Shown piece after piece: positions 16,006 through 23,153 of a DNA stretch of 25,102 bases (position 1 is the stretch's first letter; each line of letters begins with the position of its first letter). The notes beneath the pieces were generated by a model that was not told the origin of the DNA, made no database searches, and saw only the letters and a list, made by a program, of their open reading frames with translations. The stretch comes from an uncultured Prevotella sp. (lineage in GTDB: Bacteria > Bacteroidota > Bacteroidia > Bacteroidales > Bacteroidaceae), in NCBI GenBank assembly GCA_900553595.1, contig USEC01000029.1:1-25102 (forward strand), written 5' to 3'. The position numbers and the translations under genes were made by a program.

Positions 16006-16160
16006 GTGTATCAAAATAGAAGTTATCGGGAGTCAGGCTTCGCCGGAAGTTAAAGGAAGATAACGGACAACAGCATAACTAATTGAAAATAAAGGTAATG
16101 CCCGTTACCTTCCATCCGACGCAGGCGGATTAACTTCCGATAACTTTAGTTTTCAAACAC
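16006..16160. repeat. Second whole palindromic MITE-like element (155 bp), decayed ends
   Basis: Has the same plan as 13648-13808: GAAGTTATCGGGAGTCA, then GGCTTCGCC, then AAAGGAAGATAACGGACAA on the left. On the right are CCCGTTACCTTCCATCCG, a CGCAGGCGGAT stretch and TAACTTCCGATAACTT. The outer inverted repeats are worn (GTGTATCAAAAT against GTTTTCAAACAC). It lies upstream of the toxin-antitoxin promoter. Confidence 0.8.
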
Positions 16161-16223
16161 ATTCTTTATGCGAAACCCACTGCAAAATGTTAAAAAAACG
16201 CCTTGAATTACATTTAAGTGTCC

Positions 16224-16260
16224 ATTGTTTCTTGTTCGTGAAACAATATGGTTACCTTTG
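16224..16260 (+). promoter_or_regulatory. Distal toxin-antitoxin promoter with overlapping operator
   Basis: The -7 box TACCTTTG is at 16253-16260 and CTTG at 16231-16234 serves as -33 with an 18-base gap. An 8-bp perfect inverted repeat, ATTGTTTC (16224-16231) and GAAACAAT (16240-16247), covers the -33 box. This is the layout expected for repression by the XRE antitoxin. Confidence 0.7.
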
Positions 16261-16287
16261 CATAAGATAGGCGGCACTCGGCAATTT

Positions 16288-16326
16288 GAAAACAAGTTTT
16301 CATTGCGCTCGTTTGCACTATCTTTG
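16288..16326 (+). promoter_or_regulatory. Proximal toxin-antitoxin promoter with second operator
   Basis: The -7 box TATCTTTG is at 16319-16326, only 16 bases before the toxin ATG, so the leader is about 10 bases. The perfect inverted repeat GAAAAC-aa-GTTTTC (16288-16301) covers the -33 region and shares its half-site (GTTTTC/GTTTC) with the distal operator. Confidence 0.65.
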
Positions 16327-16342
16327 CATAAAATGACAATGT

Positions 16343-16681
16343 ATGGCACAAAATATTTTCCGACTTGTCTTGACTGACGAGGCACAAGACTTTATTGAAA
16401 GCTTACCCGAAGCGGTTTCTTACAAGATTTACTACAACATTAAACGTGTTGCTGGTGGAGAACGCAACAAAGAACTTTTCAAAAAGTTGGAAAATTCGGA
16501 GATATGGGAGTTCCGTACATTATATAACAAAACTGCTTATCGGCTTTTCGCCTTTTGGGACAAGGACAAAGAGACATTGGTGATTGCCACTCATGGCATT
16601 ATCAAAAAGACTCAAAAGACACCAAGTAAAGAAATTGCGAAAGCAGAAACTATCAGAAAAGAATATTTCAAAAACAAGTAA
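16343..16681 (+). CDS. Toxin of a type II toxin-antitoxin pair (Gp49/HigB-like, RelE superfamily)
   Basis: The 112-residue product has the build of phage-derived Gp49-like/HigB toxins. After an N-terminal strand come DEAQDFIESLPEAVSYKIYY (helical) and FKKLENSEIWEFRTLY. The core then has YRLFAFWDK, LVIATHGIIKKTQKTP and a final helix, EIAKAETIRKEYF. Family members are ribosome-dependent mRNA endonucleases or otherwise block translation. The basic and aromatic residues expected for this (the R of WEFR, the K pair of GIIKKTQKTP) are present, so it looks functional. The toxin gene comes first, as is usual for HigBA, and the antitoxin ATG follows two bases after its stop. The locus has its own autoregulatory-looking promoters and lower GC than the genes around it, consistent with a mobile module. 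Confidence 0.88.
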   Translation: MAQNIFRLVLTDEAQDFIESLPEAVSYKIYYNIKRVAGGERNKELFKKLENSEIWEFRTLYNKTAYRLFAFWDKDKETLVIATHGIIKKTQKTPSKEIAKAETIRKEYFKNK

Positions 16682-16683
16682 TT

Positions 16684-17013
16684 ATGGCAAAGATGAATCT
16701 TACTCCATTGGATGATGTTCTTGACAAGCATTTTGGGAAAGTAGGCACTCCGAAACGTGACGCTTTTGAAAGTGATGTGGACGAAGCTTTGCACGCCTAC
16801 CGATTGGGAGAAGCCATCAAGAAAGCTCGTATAGAACAGAACTTGACCCAAGAACAGTTGGGTGAACGTATCGGTGTGAAAAGAGCACAGATTTCTCGAT
16901 TGGAAAGAGGTTATAGCATAACAATTCCAACTATGAGAAGAGTGTTCAAAGCGTTAGGTGTAGTTACAGCAACAATCGACTTGGGTATTGCAGGAAAAGT
17001 TGCACTATGGTAA
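16684..17013 (+). CDS. XRE-family antitoxin (HigA-like)
   Basis: The 109-residue protein has a helix-turn-helix of the Cro/C1 type at about residues 42-95: YRLGEAIKKARIEQNLTQEQ, then LGERIGVKRAQISRLERG and IPTMRRVFKALG. It should bind and neutralise the toxin encoded directly upstream and repress the operon. The two inverted repeats at 16224-16247 and 16288-16301 are the probable binding sites. The N-terminal 40 residues (LDDVLDKHFG...AFESDVDEAL) are the usual extension in this pairing and probably contact the toxin. The ATG at 16684 is two bases past the toxin stop, so the genes are translationally close. No sign of damage. Confidence 0.9.
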   Translation: MAKMNLTPLDDVLDKHFGKVGTPKRDAFESDVDEALHAYRLGEAIKKARIEQNLTQEQLGERIGVKRAQISRLERGYSITIPTMRRVFKALGVVTATIDLGIAGKVALW

Positions 17014-17099
17014 ATGCCTACGCTCGTTTTTATATCGGACGCAGCGCAGACAACTCATAAACACCATGCTGACGGCAGGGCCTATATAAAAGCATTTTT

Positions 17100-17207
17100 G
17101 GTGTACTTTCATAGAAGTACACCTAAGTACACCCGAAGTACACCTCCCTTATCACACTGTCACACAGCCGATTACCCGGATTTGCGGTCAAAAAGGTGTA
17201 CTTCGGG
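17100..17207. repeat. Cluster of AAGTACACC motifs in both orientations, terminator-like
   Basis: Three direct copies of AAGTACACC lie at 17115-17123, 17125-17133 and 17136-17144. Inverted copies (GGTGTACTT) lie at 17100-17108 and 17195-17203. The first pair makes a 9-bp hairpin with a 6-base loop. The outer pair extends to 13 bp, CCCGAAGTACACC (17132-17144) with GGTGTACTTCGGG (17195-17207), and is followed by a run of seven T's. It can terminate the toxin-antitoxin transcript; the extra copies are unexplained. Confidence 0.75.
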
Positions 17208-17230
17208 CGTTTTTTTGAAAAAACTCATTT

Positions 17231-17593
17231 TCAGTTGGCAGTAATGCTGCGTGTCTTCCGGGCGCAGTAGCGTTCGCACTGCACACAGATGTCATACCCC
17301 AGCATCGCTCCAAGCATGAAATCCTCCTCAGGAGTAAGCTGACAGAGAGGGCGCGTCACAATCATGCGTATGGCGTTAAGGCACTCCTCCCTACCGAAAT
17401 ACAGATTCAGGCGGTCGTTGCCAACGGGCTGTATGATGTATCTGATGTTCTGTTTCTCAAGACGCTGCACGGCGAATGCCTTGTATTTCTTGTTGAACGT
17501 GAAGAGCACCATGCGCCGCACGCCTTTCTGGTATTCATAGATGTGGTTCATAAGAACCTTCATGTCTATGGGTAATGCTGTGGATTGCTGCAT
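17231..17593 (-). CDS. DUF2023 family protein
   Basis: A small soluble protein of 120 residues from the ATG at 17593 (MQQSTALPIDMKVLMNHIYE). Conserved-looking parts are YEYQKGVRRMVLFT, RYIIQPVGNDRLNLYFG, and LTPEEDFMLGAMLGYDICVQ ending in CERYCARK. I recall this as the DUF2023 family, which in Bacteroidota is encoded next to flavodoxin, as here; the function is unknown. The Cys pair in the C-terminal CxxxC arrangement (CERYC, preceded by DICVQ) could bind metal or be redox-active, which is inference. An in-frame TTG directly after the flavodoxin stop (17632) could extend it by 13 residues; I prefer the ATG. It is probably co-transcribed with flavodoxin. Confidence 0.75.
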   Translation of the reverse strand: MQQSTALPIDMKVLMNHIYEYQKGVRRMVLFTFNKKYKAFAVQRLEKQNIRYIIQPVGNDRLNLYFGREECLNAIRMIVTRPLCQLTPEEDFMLGAMLGYDICVQCERYCARKTRSITAN

Positions 17594-17632
17594 GACTGTA
17601 AGCCTTTTTCGATTGATTGTCAGATTGTACAA

Positions 17633-18130
17633 TTACAGACTGGGGAGGATTTGCTGCACCCAAGCGTCAATGCGCTCGTCGGTCTTGTCGTCCTCGTTCA
17701 CCTCGTCAAGAGCCAGTCCCACGAACTTTCCGTCCACTACCGACTCCGAGTCGTCGAAAGTGTAGCCATCCACCGACACGGCACCCACAATGTCGGCACC
17801 GGCTTTGCGGGCGGCATTATACAGTTCCGCCATGCCGCCTACGAACGTGTCGGGGTAAGACTCCGAGTCGCCGCAGCCGAAGAGTGCCACAGTCTTGCCG
17901 CTGAGGTCGGCGGCACCGATAGTCCTGACGCCGTCATACCAGTCGTCCTGCAACTCTCCTGCGCCCCATGTCGATGTGCCGAGGATGAGATTGTCGTTGG
18001 CAGCGATGACGCTGTCGTCGAGGTCGGTCACGTTGATGATGTTGTCCACACCAAGTTTTGCTCCTATTCTGCCGGCCAGTTCCTCACATGTGCCGGTGCT
18101 TGTACCAAAGATGATAACGGTTTTCTTCAT
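17633..18130 (-). CDS. fldA: Flavodoxin (long-chain)
   Basis: The 165-residue protein carries FMN and shuttles single electrons in the cytoplasm in place of ferredoxin, often under iron limitation. The N-terminal phosphate loop FGTSTGTCEELA (about 8-19) is the classic T/S-x-T-G-x-T signature. The 50s loop STWGAGELQDDW and the 90s loop CGDSESYPDTF, with aromatic residues that stack on the flavin, are present. The inserted stretch AVSVDGYTFDDSESVVDGKF makes it the long-chain type. Length is normal. The gene has its own promoter and is followed by DUF2023, a recurring pair. Start ATG 18130 (MKKTVIIFG) is unambiguous. Confidence 0.95.
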   Translation of the reverse strand: MKKTVIIFGTSTGTCEELAGRIGAKLGVDNIINVTDLDDSVIAANDNLILGTSTWGAGELQDDWYDGVRTIGAADLSGKTVALFGCGDSESYPDTFVGGMAELYNAARKAGADIVGAVSVDGYTFDDSESVVDGKFVGLALDEVNEDDKTDERIDAWVQQILPSL

Positions 18131-18176
18131 GTTCTTCCTTTGTTTTTGTAAGTTTGAAATCGTTGTTCTTCGGTTG

Positions 18177-18184
18177 CAAAGTTA
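18177..18184 (-). promoter_or_regulatory. -7 box of the flavodoxin gene
   Basis: Minus-strand TAACTTTG fits TAnnTTTG and precedes the flavodoxin ATG by 46 bases. No Fur-like palindrome is obvious around it. Confidence 0.65.
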
Positions 18185-18259
18185 GCCGTAATGCCGTTAC
18201 TGCGCAATACCTAAATACTATGATTTGATGCGCCACACCGCCTCGGCAAGACACAGGCG

Positions 18260-18739
18260 TCAGAAATCCACTTTGACGGGAACCCCGTGAGTGTTCTTCA
18301 CCTCTTTCATCACAAAGACGCTGTGGAAATAGCCTACGCTGTCGATGTTGCCGAGTTTCTTGCGCATGAACTCCTGATACGACTCCATGTCCCGTGTCTG
18401 TATCTTCAGGGTGAAGTCGTATTCGCCGCTGGTGTTATAGCATTCCGTTATCTCATCAATGTCCTGGATGGCAGCCATGAAATCGTCCATAAGCATCTGG
18501 GAATGGTGTTTAAGGCGCATGTTGCACAGAACGGTGATGCCGTTGTCTGTCTTTTTGGCATCGAGTATGGCATGATAGCCCTTTATGAAGCCCTCACGTT
18601 CCAGACGCTTTTGGCGGTCAAAAGTGGGGGAAGTGGAGAGATTCACCTTCATGGCAAGCTCTTTCACGGTGAGGGTACTGTCCTTCTGAAGCAGTTGCAA
18701 TATCTTGCGGTCGATGGTATCGAGTTCCGAAAATTTCAT
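18260..18739 (-). CDS. Lrp/AsnC family transcriptional regulator
   Basis: With the ATG at 18739 the protein is 159 residues, the normal family length. An upstream in-frame extension encodes a promoter region and is rejected. The winged helix-turn-helix is FSELDTIDRKILQLLQKDST, then LTVKELAMKVNLSTSPTFDR and QKRLEREGFIKGYHAILD. The C-terminal RAM ligand/oligomer domain includes DIDEITECYNTSGEYDFTLK and YQEFMRKKLGNIDSVGYFHS. Members sense amino acids or related metabolites and form octamers or DNA-wrapping rings. It is divergent from the methyltransferase gene: the two -33 boxes are five bases apart. It may therefore control that gene and itself, perhaps in response to methionine, which is inference. 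Confidence 0.92.
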   Translation of the reverse strand: MKFSELDTIDRKILQLLQKDSTLTVKELAMKVNLSTSPTFDRQKRLEREGFIKGYHAILDAKKTDNGITVLCNMRLKHHSQMLMDDFMAAIQDIDEITECYNTSGEYDFTLKIQTRDMESYQEFMRKKLGNIDSVGYFHSVFVMKEVKNTHGVPVKVDF

Positions 18740-18781
18740 ATTAAGCCGAATAATATTCTGATAAAGCAAATAAAACAAGCA

Positions 18782-18813
18782 CAAAAGTAGCACATTTTCC
18801 TTATCTTGCCAAA
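18782..18813 (-). promoter_or_regulatory. Promoter of the Lrp/AsnC gene
   Basis: On the minus strand, TTTG (18810-18813) is followed by 20 bases and TACTTTTG (18782-18789), a good Bacteroidota promoter. The leader to the ATG is about 36 bases. It is back-to-back with the methyltransferase promoter. Confidence 0.75.
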
Positions 18814-18818
18814 TTTTC

Positions 18819-18849
18819 TTTGACAGCAATGGCAACATTCATAACTTTG
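18819..18849 (+). promoter_or_regulatory. Promoter of the MetE-like methyltransferase gene
   Basis: TTTG (18819-18822), then exactly 19 bases, then TAACTTTG (18842-18849): the best match to the consensus in the window. Transcription should start near 18856, giving a leader of about 100 bases, much longer than at neighbouring genes. Confidence 0.8.
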
Positions 18850-18896
18850 CATCCGAAAAGAACAATTCAGATACAAACCATTTCAATTTCGTTGTT

Positions 18897-18924
18897 CTGC
18901 GACAGGCGTAAAGCCGACAGGCAG
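18897..18924 (+). promoter_or_regulatory. Hairpin in the methyltransferase leader
   Basis: CTGC (18897-18900) pairs with GCAG (18921-18924) and GGC (18905-18907) with GCC (18913-18915), around a GTAAA loop. The internal loops GACA and GACAG face each other, and GACAGGC occurs twice. It lies about 40 bases into the predicted leader and 36 before the ATG. A cis-regulatory RNA is possible, but it matches no riboswitch that I know. Confidence 0.35.
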
Positions 18925-18959
18925 ACTGACGGGACTTGAGCAAACAAAAAGAATCAGTT

Positions 18960-20036
18960 ATGACAAAGACAATTAATGGCATCCAAGTGCCCCAACGGGC
19001 AGATTTCGTAGGCAGTTTCCTCCGTCCGGCAGACCTTTCGGACAGCAACCGTGATGAATATGTGGCACAACTGGTGGAAAAGCAGAAGGAACTGGGCTAC
19101 ACGCTTATCACCGACGGCGAATTCAACAGAACCTACTGGCACCTCGACTTCTTCTGGGGCTTCGGCGGTGTAACACATGAGGCGGGCGGAGACATACCCT
19201 TCAACGGCGAGACGGCACGGTTGGACAAGGTGTATCTCACGGGCAGACTTACGGCGCAGCCGCACCCTTTCATTGAGACGTACAAACGACTGAAGAAGCA
19301 TGAGGACGACAAGCACATTGCGAAACTCACCATTCCCGCTCCTGCGCAGCTGTTCCAACAGCTCAATCTTCCGCAGAACTTCCTCGGCACAAAGGCCATC
19401 TACCCCGACACCACCGAACTGATACACGACATAGCTGCCGTCTATCAGGACTTCATACGACAGTTTCATGCTGCCGGCGGCCGCTATCTGCAACTCGACG
19501 ACTGCACATGGGGTGCCATTGTCGGAGCTGCCGGAGCACAACGCTACGAGCGTCTGGGCAGCAACCTTGACGAAGTGAAGGAACTGCTTCTCACCGTCAA
19601 TAACCTCGCCCTTGAAGGACGGCCCGACGACTTGGTAGTGGCGACACATATATGCCGTGGCAACTACCACTCCACATGGTTCAACAGTGGTGCCTACGAC
19701 TCCGTGGCAGACTGGGCTTTTGCCCGTGAGAACGTGGATGTGCTCTATCTTGAATACGACGACGAACGCTCAGGAGGATTTGAACCTCTGGCAAAAGTCA
19801 GCGACGGAAAGCATGTGGTGCTGGGACTTATAACGACAAAACGGCCAGAACTGGAAGACGAGGACAAAGTGATAGCACGCATTCACGAGGCGACTAAGTA
19901 CATACCTCTGGAACGCCTGTCGCTCTCTCCGCAGTGCGGTTTCGCTTCATGTGCCATCGGCAACAAGCTCACCACAGAACAGCAATGGGAAAAACTCCGG
20001 CTGGTGAAAAGAATCTCTGAAAGAGTCTGGGGATGA
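18960..20036 (+). CDS. MetE C-terminal-domain-like zinc methyltransferase (YxjG/YxjH type)
   Basis: The 358-residue protein has the single TIM barrel of the cobalamin-independent methionine synthase superfamily, without the N-terminal half of true MetE. The opening PQRADFVGSFLRP and ITDGEFNRTYWHLDFFWGF are typical of the YxjG/YxjH group. Zinc ligands expected from MetE are present: H230 and C232 in THICRGN, E265 in LYLEYDDE, and C326 in SPQCGFAS. QLDDCTW (about 180) lines the substrate site. It probably methylates homocysteine or a similar thiol to make methionine; the methyl donor is not certain. I chose the ATG at 18960; a TTG at 18936 is in frame but weaker. It sits opposite an Lrp/AsnC gene and ends at a perfect terminator. 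Confidence 0.9.
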   Translation: MTKTINGIQVPQRADFVGSFLRPADLSDSNRDEYVAQLVEKQKELGYTLITDGEFNRTYWHLDFFWGFGGVTHEAGGDIPFNGETARLDKVYLTGRLTAQPHPFIETYKRLKKHEDDKHIAKLTIPAPAQLFQQLNLPQNFLGTKAIYPDTTELIHDIAAVYQDFIRQFHAAGGRYLQLDDCTWGAIVGAAGAQRYERLGSNLDEVKELLLTVNNLALEGRPDDLVVATHICRGNYHSTWFNSGAYDSVADWAFARENVDVLYLEYDDERSGGFEPLAKVSDGKHVVLGLITTKRPELEDEDKVIARIHEATKYIPLERLSLSPQCGFASCAIGNKLTTEQQWEKLRLVKRISERVWG

Positions 20037-20040
20037 AAGG

Positions 20041-20077
20041 AAGATGTGTCAAAGCGGAAGTCTTGACACATCTTTTT
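20041..20077 (+). terminator. Rho-independent terminator of the methyltransferase gene
   Basis: AAGATGTGTCAA (20041-20052) is the exact reverse complement of TTGACACATCTT (20063-20074), and T's continue to 20077. The inner GTGTCAAAGCGGAAGT resembles the end of the MITE-like elements (GTGTCAAAACTGAAGT). Confidence 0.92.
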
Positions 20078-20086
20078 GTATAAATA

Positions 20087-20118
20087 TTTGCAAGAATGAA
20101 TATAAATGCGTAATTTTG
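20087..20118 (+). promoter_or_regulatory. Promoter of the antiporter gene
   Basis: TTTG (20087-20090), 20 bases, then TAATTTTG (20111-20118); leader about 40 bases to the ATG at 20165. Confidence 0.75.
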
Positions 20119-20164
20119 CATTTACATTTCAGTATTATGTATATTTATACAAAGATTAATCAGG

Positions 20165-21649
20165 ATGAACACAATCGACAATTCGCATGGCACTGCGACA
20201 CAACACTTGAAGAAACGCCCCTCAGCCATACTTTCATTCATGCCCGTCGTGCTACTGGTGGTGATGCTTACATTCACCATCCGCTTCTTCGGTGCCGACT
20301 CGCTCTCAGGTGCTTCACAGACCACGCTGCTGGCAGTGTCGGCATTCTGCGTGCTCATAGGAATGCTGAAGCTTAACATTCCGTGGGCAAGTTTCGAGAA
20401 AGCGATAACGAAAAACGTGTCGAGCGTGTCGAGTGCGCTCATCATCCTGCTCCTCATCGGTGCGCTGAGCGGCGCATGGATGGTGAGCGGCGTCGTGCCG
20501 ACACTTGTCTATTACGGTCTGCACATCATACACCCCAGTGTGTTTCTCGCCTCCAGCTGCCTCATCTGCGCCCTCGTCAGCGTGATGACGGGGTCGTCGT
20601 GGACCACCATCGCCACCATAGGCATAGCACTGATGGGCATAGGGCGTGCGCAGGGTTTCGCCGACGGATGGGTGGCAGGTGCGATAATCTCCGGAGCATA
20701 CTTCGGCGACAAGGTGTCGCCGCTCTCCGAGACGACGACACTCGCATCGAGCAACGTGGGCGTTCCGCTCTTCACCCACATACGTTACATGCTCGTAACG
20801 ACGGTGCCTTCGTTCTGCATAACGCTTGGCATTTTCGCAGCGGCAGGACTCATAGGCGGCACATCTGGCACCGGCGGCGTGGCGGGATTCACCACTGCCC
20901 TCACCCACCGCTTCTGCATCACGCCGTGGCTGCTGCTTGTCCCCGTGCTCACGGGGGTCATGATAGCCCGCAAGTGGCCGCCCGTCATAACGCTGTTCCT
21001 TTCCACACTTCTGGCGGTGGGCTTCGCCCTGGTGTTCCAGGGCGATGTGCTCGCCGAGATCGACGCCTCGCCATTCAAGGCGGCGATGATGAGTGTCTAT
21101 GGCGAGACCGCCATAAGCACCGCCGACCCCATGCTCACCAACCTTGTAGCCACACGCGGAATGGCAGGGATGACAGACACCATCTGGCTCATAATCTGTG
21201 CCATGTGCTTCGGAGGCACGATGACGGCGAGCGGAATGGTGGGCGGCATATCGCGCCTCTTCATACACAAGGCGAAAGGGCGTGTGTCGCTTGTGGCATC
21301 TACCGCCACCACCGGCGTGATGCTGAACGTTGCCATTGCCGACCAGTATCTGTGCATTCTGCTCAACGGCCATATCTTCCGCGATGTGTACGACCGCATG
21401 GGATGCGAGCGGCGTCTGCTAAGCCGCACCACCGAGGATGCCGTCACCGTCACATCAGTGCTCGTGCCGTGGAACACCTGCGGCATGACACAGAGCACCG
21501 TCCTCGGCGTAGCCACCGTGGCCTATCTGCCCTATTGCTTCTTCAACATCATCTCGCCGCTGATGAGCGTGGTGGTGGCAGCACTCGCAACAAGACACAA
21601 GAAAGGGGTGGCAGAGCCGAAGCTGGCGGAAGTCAAGGGAAGTTTATAA
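20165..21649 (+). CDS. nhaC: NhaC-family Na+/H+ antiporter
   Basis: The 494-residue inner-membrane protein exchanges cytoplasmic sodium for external protons, or in some relatives carries dicarboxylate/lactate exchange (MleN-like). About eleven hydrophobic segments are visible. Family landmarks are SVMTGSSWTTIATIGIALMG (about residues 138-157), GAYFGDKVSPLSETTTLAS (about 178-196) and GVPLFTHIRYM. Near the C-terminus are MLNVAIADQYLCI and VLVPWNTCGMTQ. The charged N-terminus before the first helix is normal. It has its own promoter directly after the methyltransferase terminator, so it is probably an independent unit. The substrate cannot be settled from sequence; sodium/proton exchange is the default for this family. 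Confidence 0.88.
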   Translation: MNTIDNSHGTATQHLKKRPSAILSFMPVVLLVVMLTFTIRFFGADSLSGASQTTLLAVSAFCVLIGMLKLNIPWASFEKAITKNVSSVSSALIILLLIGALSGAWMVSGVVPTLVYYGLHIIHPSVFLASSCLICALVSVMTGSSWTTIATIGIALMGIGRAQGFADGWVAGAIISGAYFGDKVSPLSETTTLASSNVGVPLFTHIRYMLVTTVPSFCITLGIFAAAGLIGGTSGTGGVAGFTTALTHRFCITPWLLLVPVLTGVMIARKWPPVITLFLSTLLAVGFALVFQGDVLAEIDASPFKAAMMSVYGETAISTADPMLTNLVATRGMAGMTDTIWLIICAMCFGGTMTASGMVGGISRLFIHKAKGRVSLVASTATTGVMLNVAIADQYLCILLNGHIFRDVYDRMGCERRLLSRTTEDAVTVTSVLVPWNTCGMTQSTVLGVATVAYLPYCFFNIISPLMSVVVAALATRHKKGVAEPKLAEVKGSL

Positions 21650-21713
21650 ACCTGACTTCTGCAATCTCCAGTACTGCCACCCCTCAATATGGTAAGGGTT
21701 CAGGCCCGTATGC

Positions 21714-23138
21714 TTAGAATGTCACATTGAATCCGACATTCACACTTGCGTTGGAACTGAGCGGAATGAACTCCTTGCTGGTCTTGCCGAGCAGGTGGTC
21801 CATACCCAGGAACACGTTGAAACCCTTGGGATGGGCGTTGAGCACCCAACCGAAGCTTGCAGTGTAGCTGTTCACAGCAAAGTTGATGCCGCCGTCGAGC
21901 CATTTCAGCGGAGCCACGTTGGCACTGAGTCGGCCTTCGGTCCATGTATATTTGCCGTTGATACGGGTTGAACTGAGCAGACCGAACTTAAGGTTGCGGT
22001 AGAGCGGGAACGTGTATTCGCAACCGAAGTTCAACGTAGCACCGATGCCGGTGGTGCGTCCGCCGTCATCGCCATCAACCGAAAGGTTGGCGAAGTCGGC
22101 TATCTGGTCGCCGTATTTGTCGGCCTGTGCATCGAAGGAGTTGTCCTTACGGTCGCCCGCAGGAGTATTGTCCTTGACTGCAATGTCGTGGAAACCGTCG
22201 AAGGTGAAGGTCGTCTGCTTGTTGGAAGCCTTCATTGAGTTGCTCCAGCTGATGAAGCCCAAATCCATGATGGCTGCGCTCACGGTCCAGTCGTCGTTCA
22301 CCTTATATGTAGCGCCGAGGTCGAGTGCCAGACCGAAGCCGCCCACTCCTGCTCCATCAACATCGATATCGTTCACACGGTCGTACTCGCCCTTGCTGGC
22401 GTCGTTGTATTCCTTACGCTCCGTCTTGTATGTGAAGCCCTTCATCGACACGTTGGCCATAGCCTGGCCGCTCATTGTCCACTTGTCGTTGGCACTGAGG
22501 TCGGCACGCAGGTTGGTGAACTGTGCATCGGCACGCGCCGCTCCGAGGAGCACCTTCAGCTTAGCACCGGCACGCAACTTCTTGGTAATCTGGCGCGAGT
22601 GACCGAACGCGAGCTGCACAAACGACTGCGCATGAACGTTGATGTCGTCCATCACATAGCTCTTGTTACCCGTGTTCTTGGCAAACTCCAGAAGGTCGTA
22701 AGGCAATGCCATTCCCACATTTGCACGGGCATCGATGGAGACCGTGTTGTAACCGCCGAACGCCTTGAAGCCGGCAGAAAGCAGGGTGAGGTCCACATCG
22801 GCGGTTATCTTGTTCATGCCCGTAGAGAATCCGCTGAGCGCATCGGTTGTGGAAATGTAGGGGTTCATGAATGTCGTCTTCTTGCTGTCGCTGTCGATGC
22901 CGTAGCGCGGATTGTCGAAGAGGACATCGCCCAGACCGAAGTTGCCTTGCATACGCACATTGGCATTGCCGAGTGCGGGTATCGACACATAGTTCTGCTC
23001 GTTGCCGTAAGCCGGGTTCAGGGTGTGGCGGAACTTGTAGTCGTCGGTGAAATAGCCCGAATTGAGTCCCTGAGCCATGACATTGCACGCCAGTGTTGCC
23101 AGCGATGCTGCCAATATATATTTATTGAAACTTTTCAT
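21714..23138 (-). CDS. DUF5723-type outer-membrane beta-barrel protein
   Basis: The 474-residue protein begins with a signal peptide (MKSFNKYILAASLATLACNV...MAQ) and continues as alternating amphipathic strands, ending in NASVNVGFNVTF with a terminal Phe, the usual mark of a barrel inserted by the BAM complex. The start of the mature part, GYFTDDYKFRHTLNPAYGNE with YVSIPALGNANV, is the pattern I associate with DUF5723 of Bacteroidota. Further features are LLEFAKNTGN, FVQLAFGHSRQITKKLRAGA and LGATYKVNDDWTVSAAIMDL. No enzyme or transport role is known to me. It lies 15 bases downstream of a lipoprotein gene on the same strand, which suggests that the two work together in the envelope. Confidence 0.85.
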   Translation of the reverse strand: MKSFNKYILAASLATLACNVMAQGLNSGYFTDDYKFRHTLNPAYGNEQNYVSIPALGNANVRMQGNFGLGDVLFDNPRYGIDSDSKKTTFMNPYISTTDALSGFSTGMNKITADVDLTLLSAGFKAFGGYNTVSIDARANVGMALPYDLLEFAKNTGNKSYVMDDINVHAQSFVQLAFGHSRQITKKLRAGAKLKVLLGAARADAQFTNLRADLSANDKWTMSGQAMANVSMKGFTYKTERKEYNDASKGEYDRVNDIDVDGAGVGGFGLALDLGATYKVNDDWTVSAAIMDLGFISWSNSMKASNKQTTFTFDGFHDIAVKDNTPAGDRKDNSFDAQADKYGDQIADFANLSVDGDDGGRTTGIGATLNFGCEYTFPLYRNLKFGLLSSTRINGKYTWTEGRLSANVAPLKWLDGGINFAVNSYTASFGWVLNAHPKGFNVFLGMDHLLGKTSKEFIPLSSNASVNVGFNVTF

Positions 23139-23153
23139 AGTGTTGTCTTGGTT

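Noticed and set aside
17115..17144. AAGTACACC copies considered as a CRISPR array
   Set aside because: Repeats are 9 bases with 1-2 bases between them; not a CRISPR arrangement.
17014..17244. 76-codon frame directly after the antitoxin
   Set aside because: It runs through the AAGTACACC repeats and terminator; no sign of a protein family.
18850..18960. SAM-I or SAM-II riboswitch in the methyltransferase leader
   Set aside because: The conserved cores that I know for these classes are not present; left as an unassigned leader hairpin.
20315..21717. Long frames (352 and 444 codons) overlapping the antiporter gene
   Set aside because: Both are Arg/His-rich shadows of the NhaC reading frame and have no recognisable motifs.
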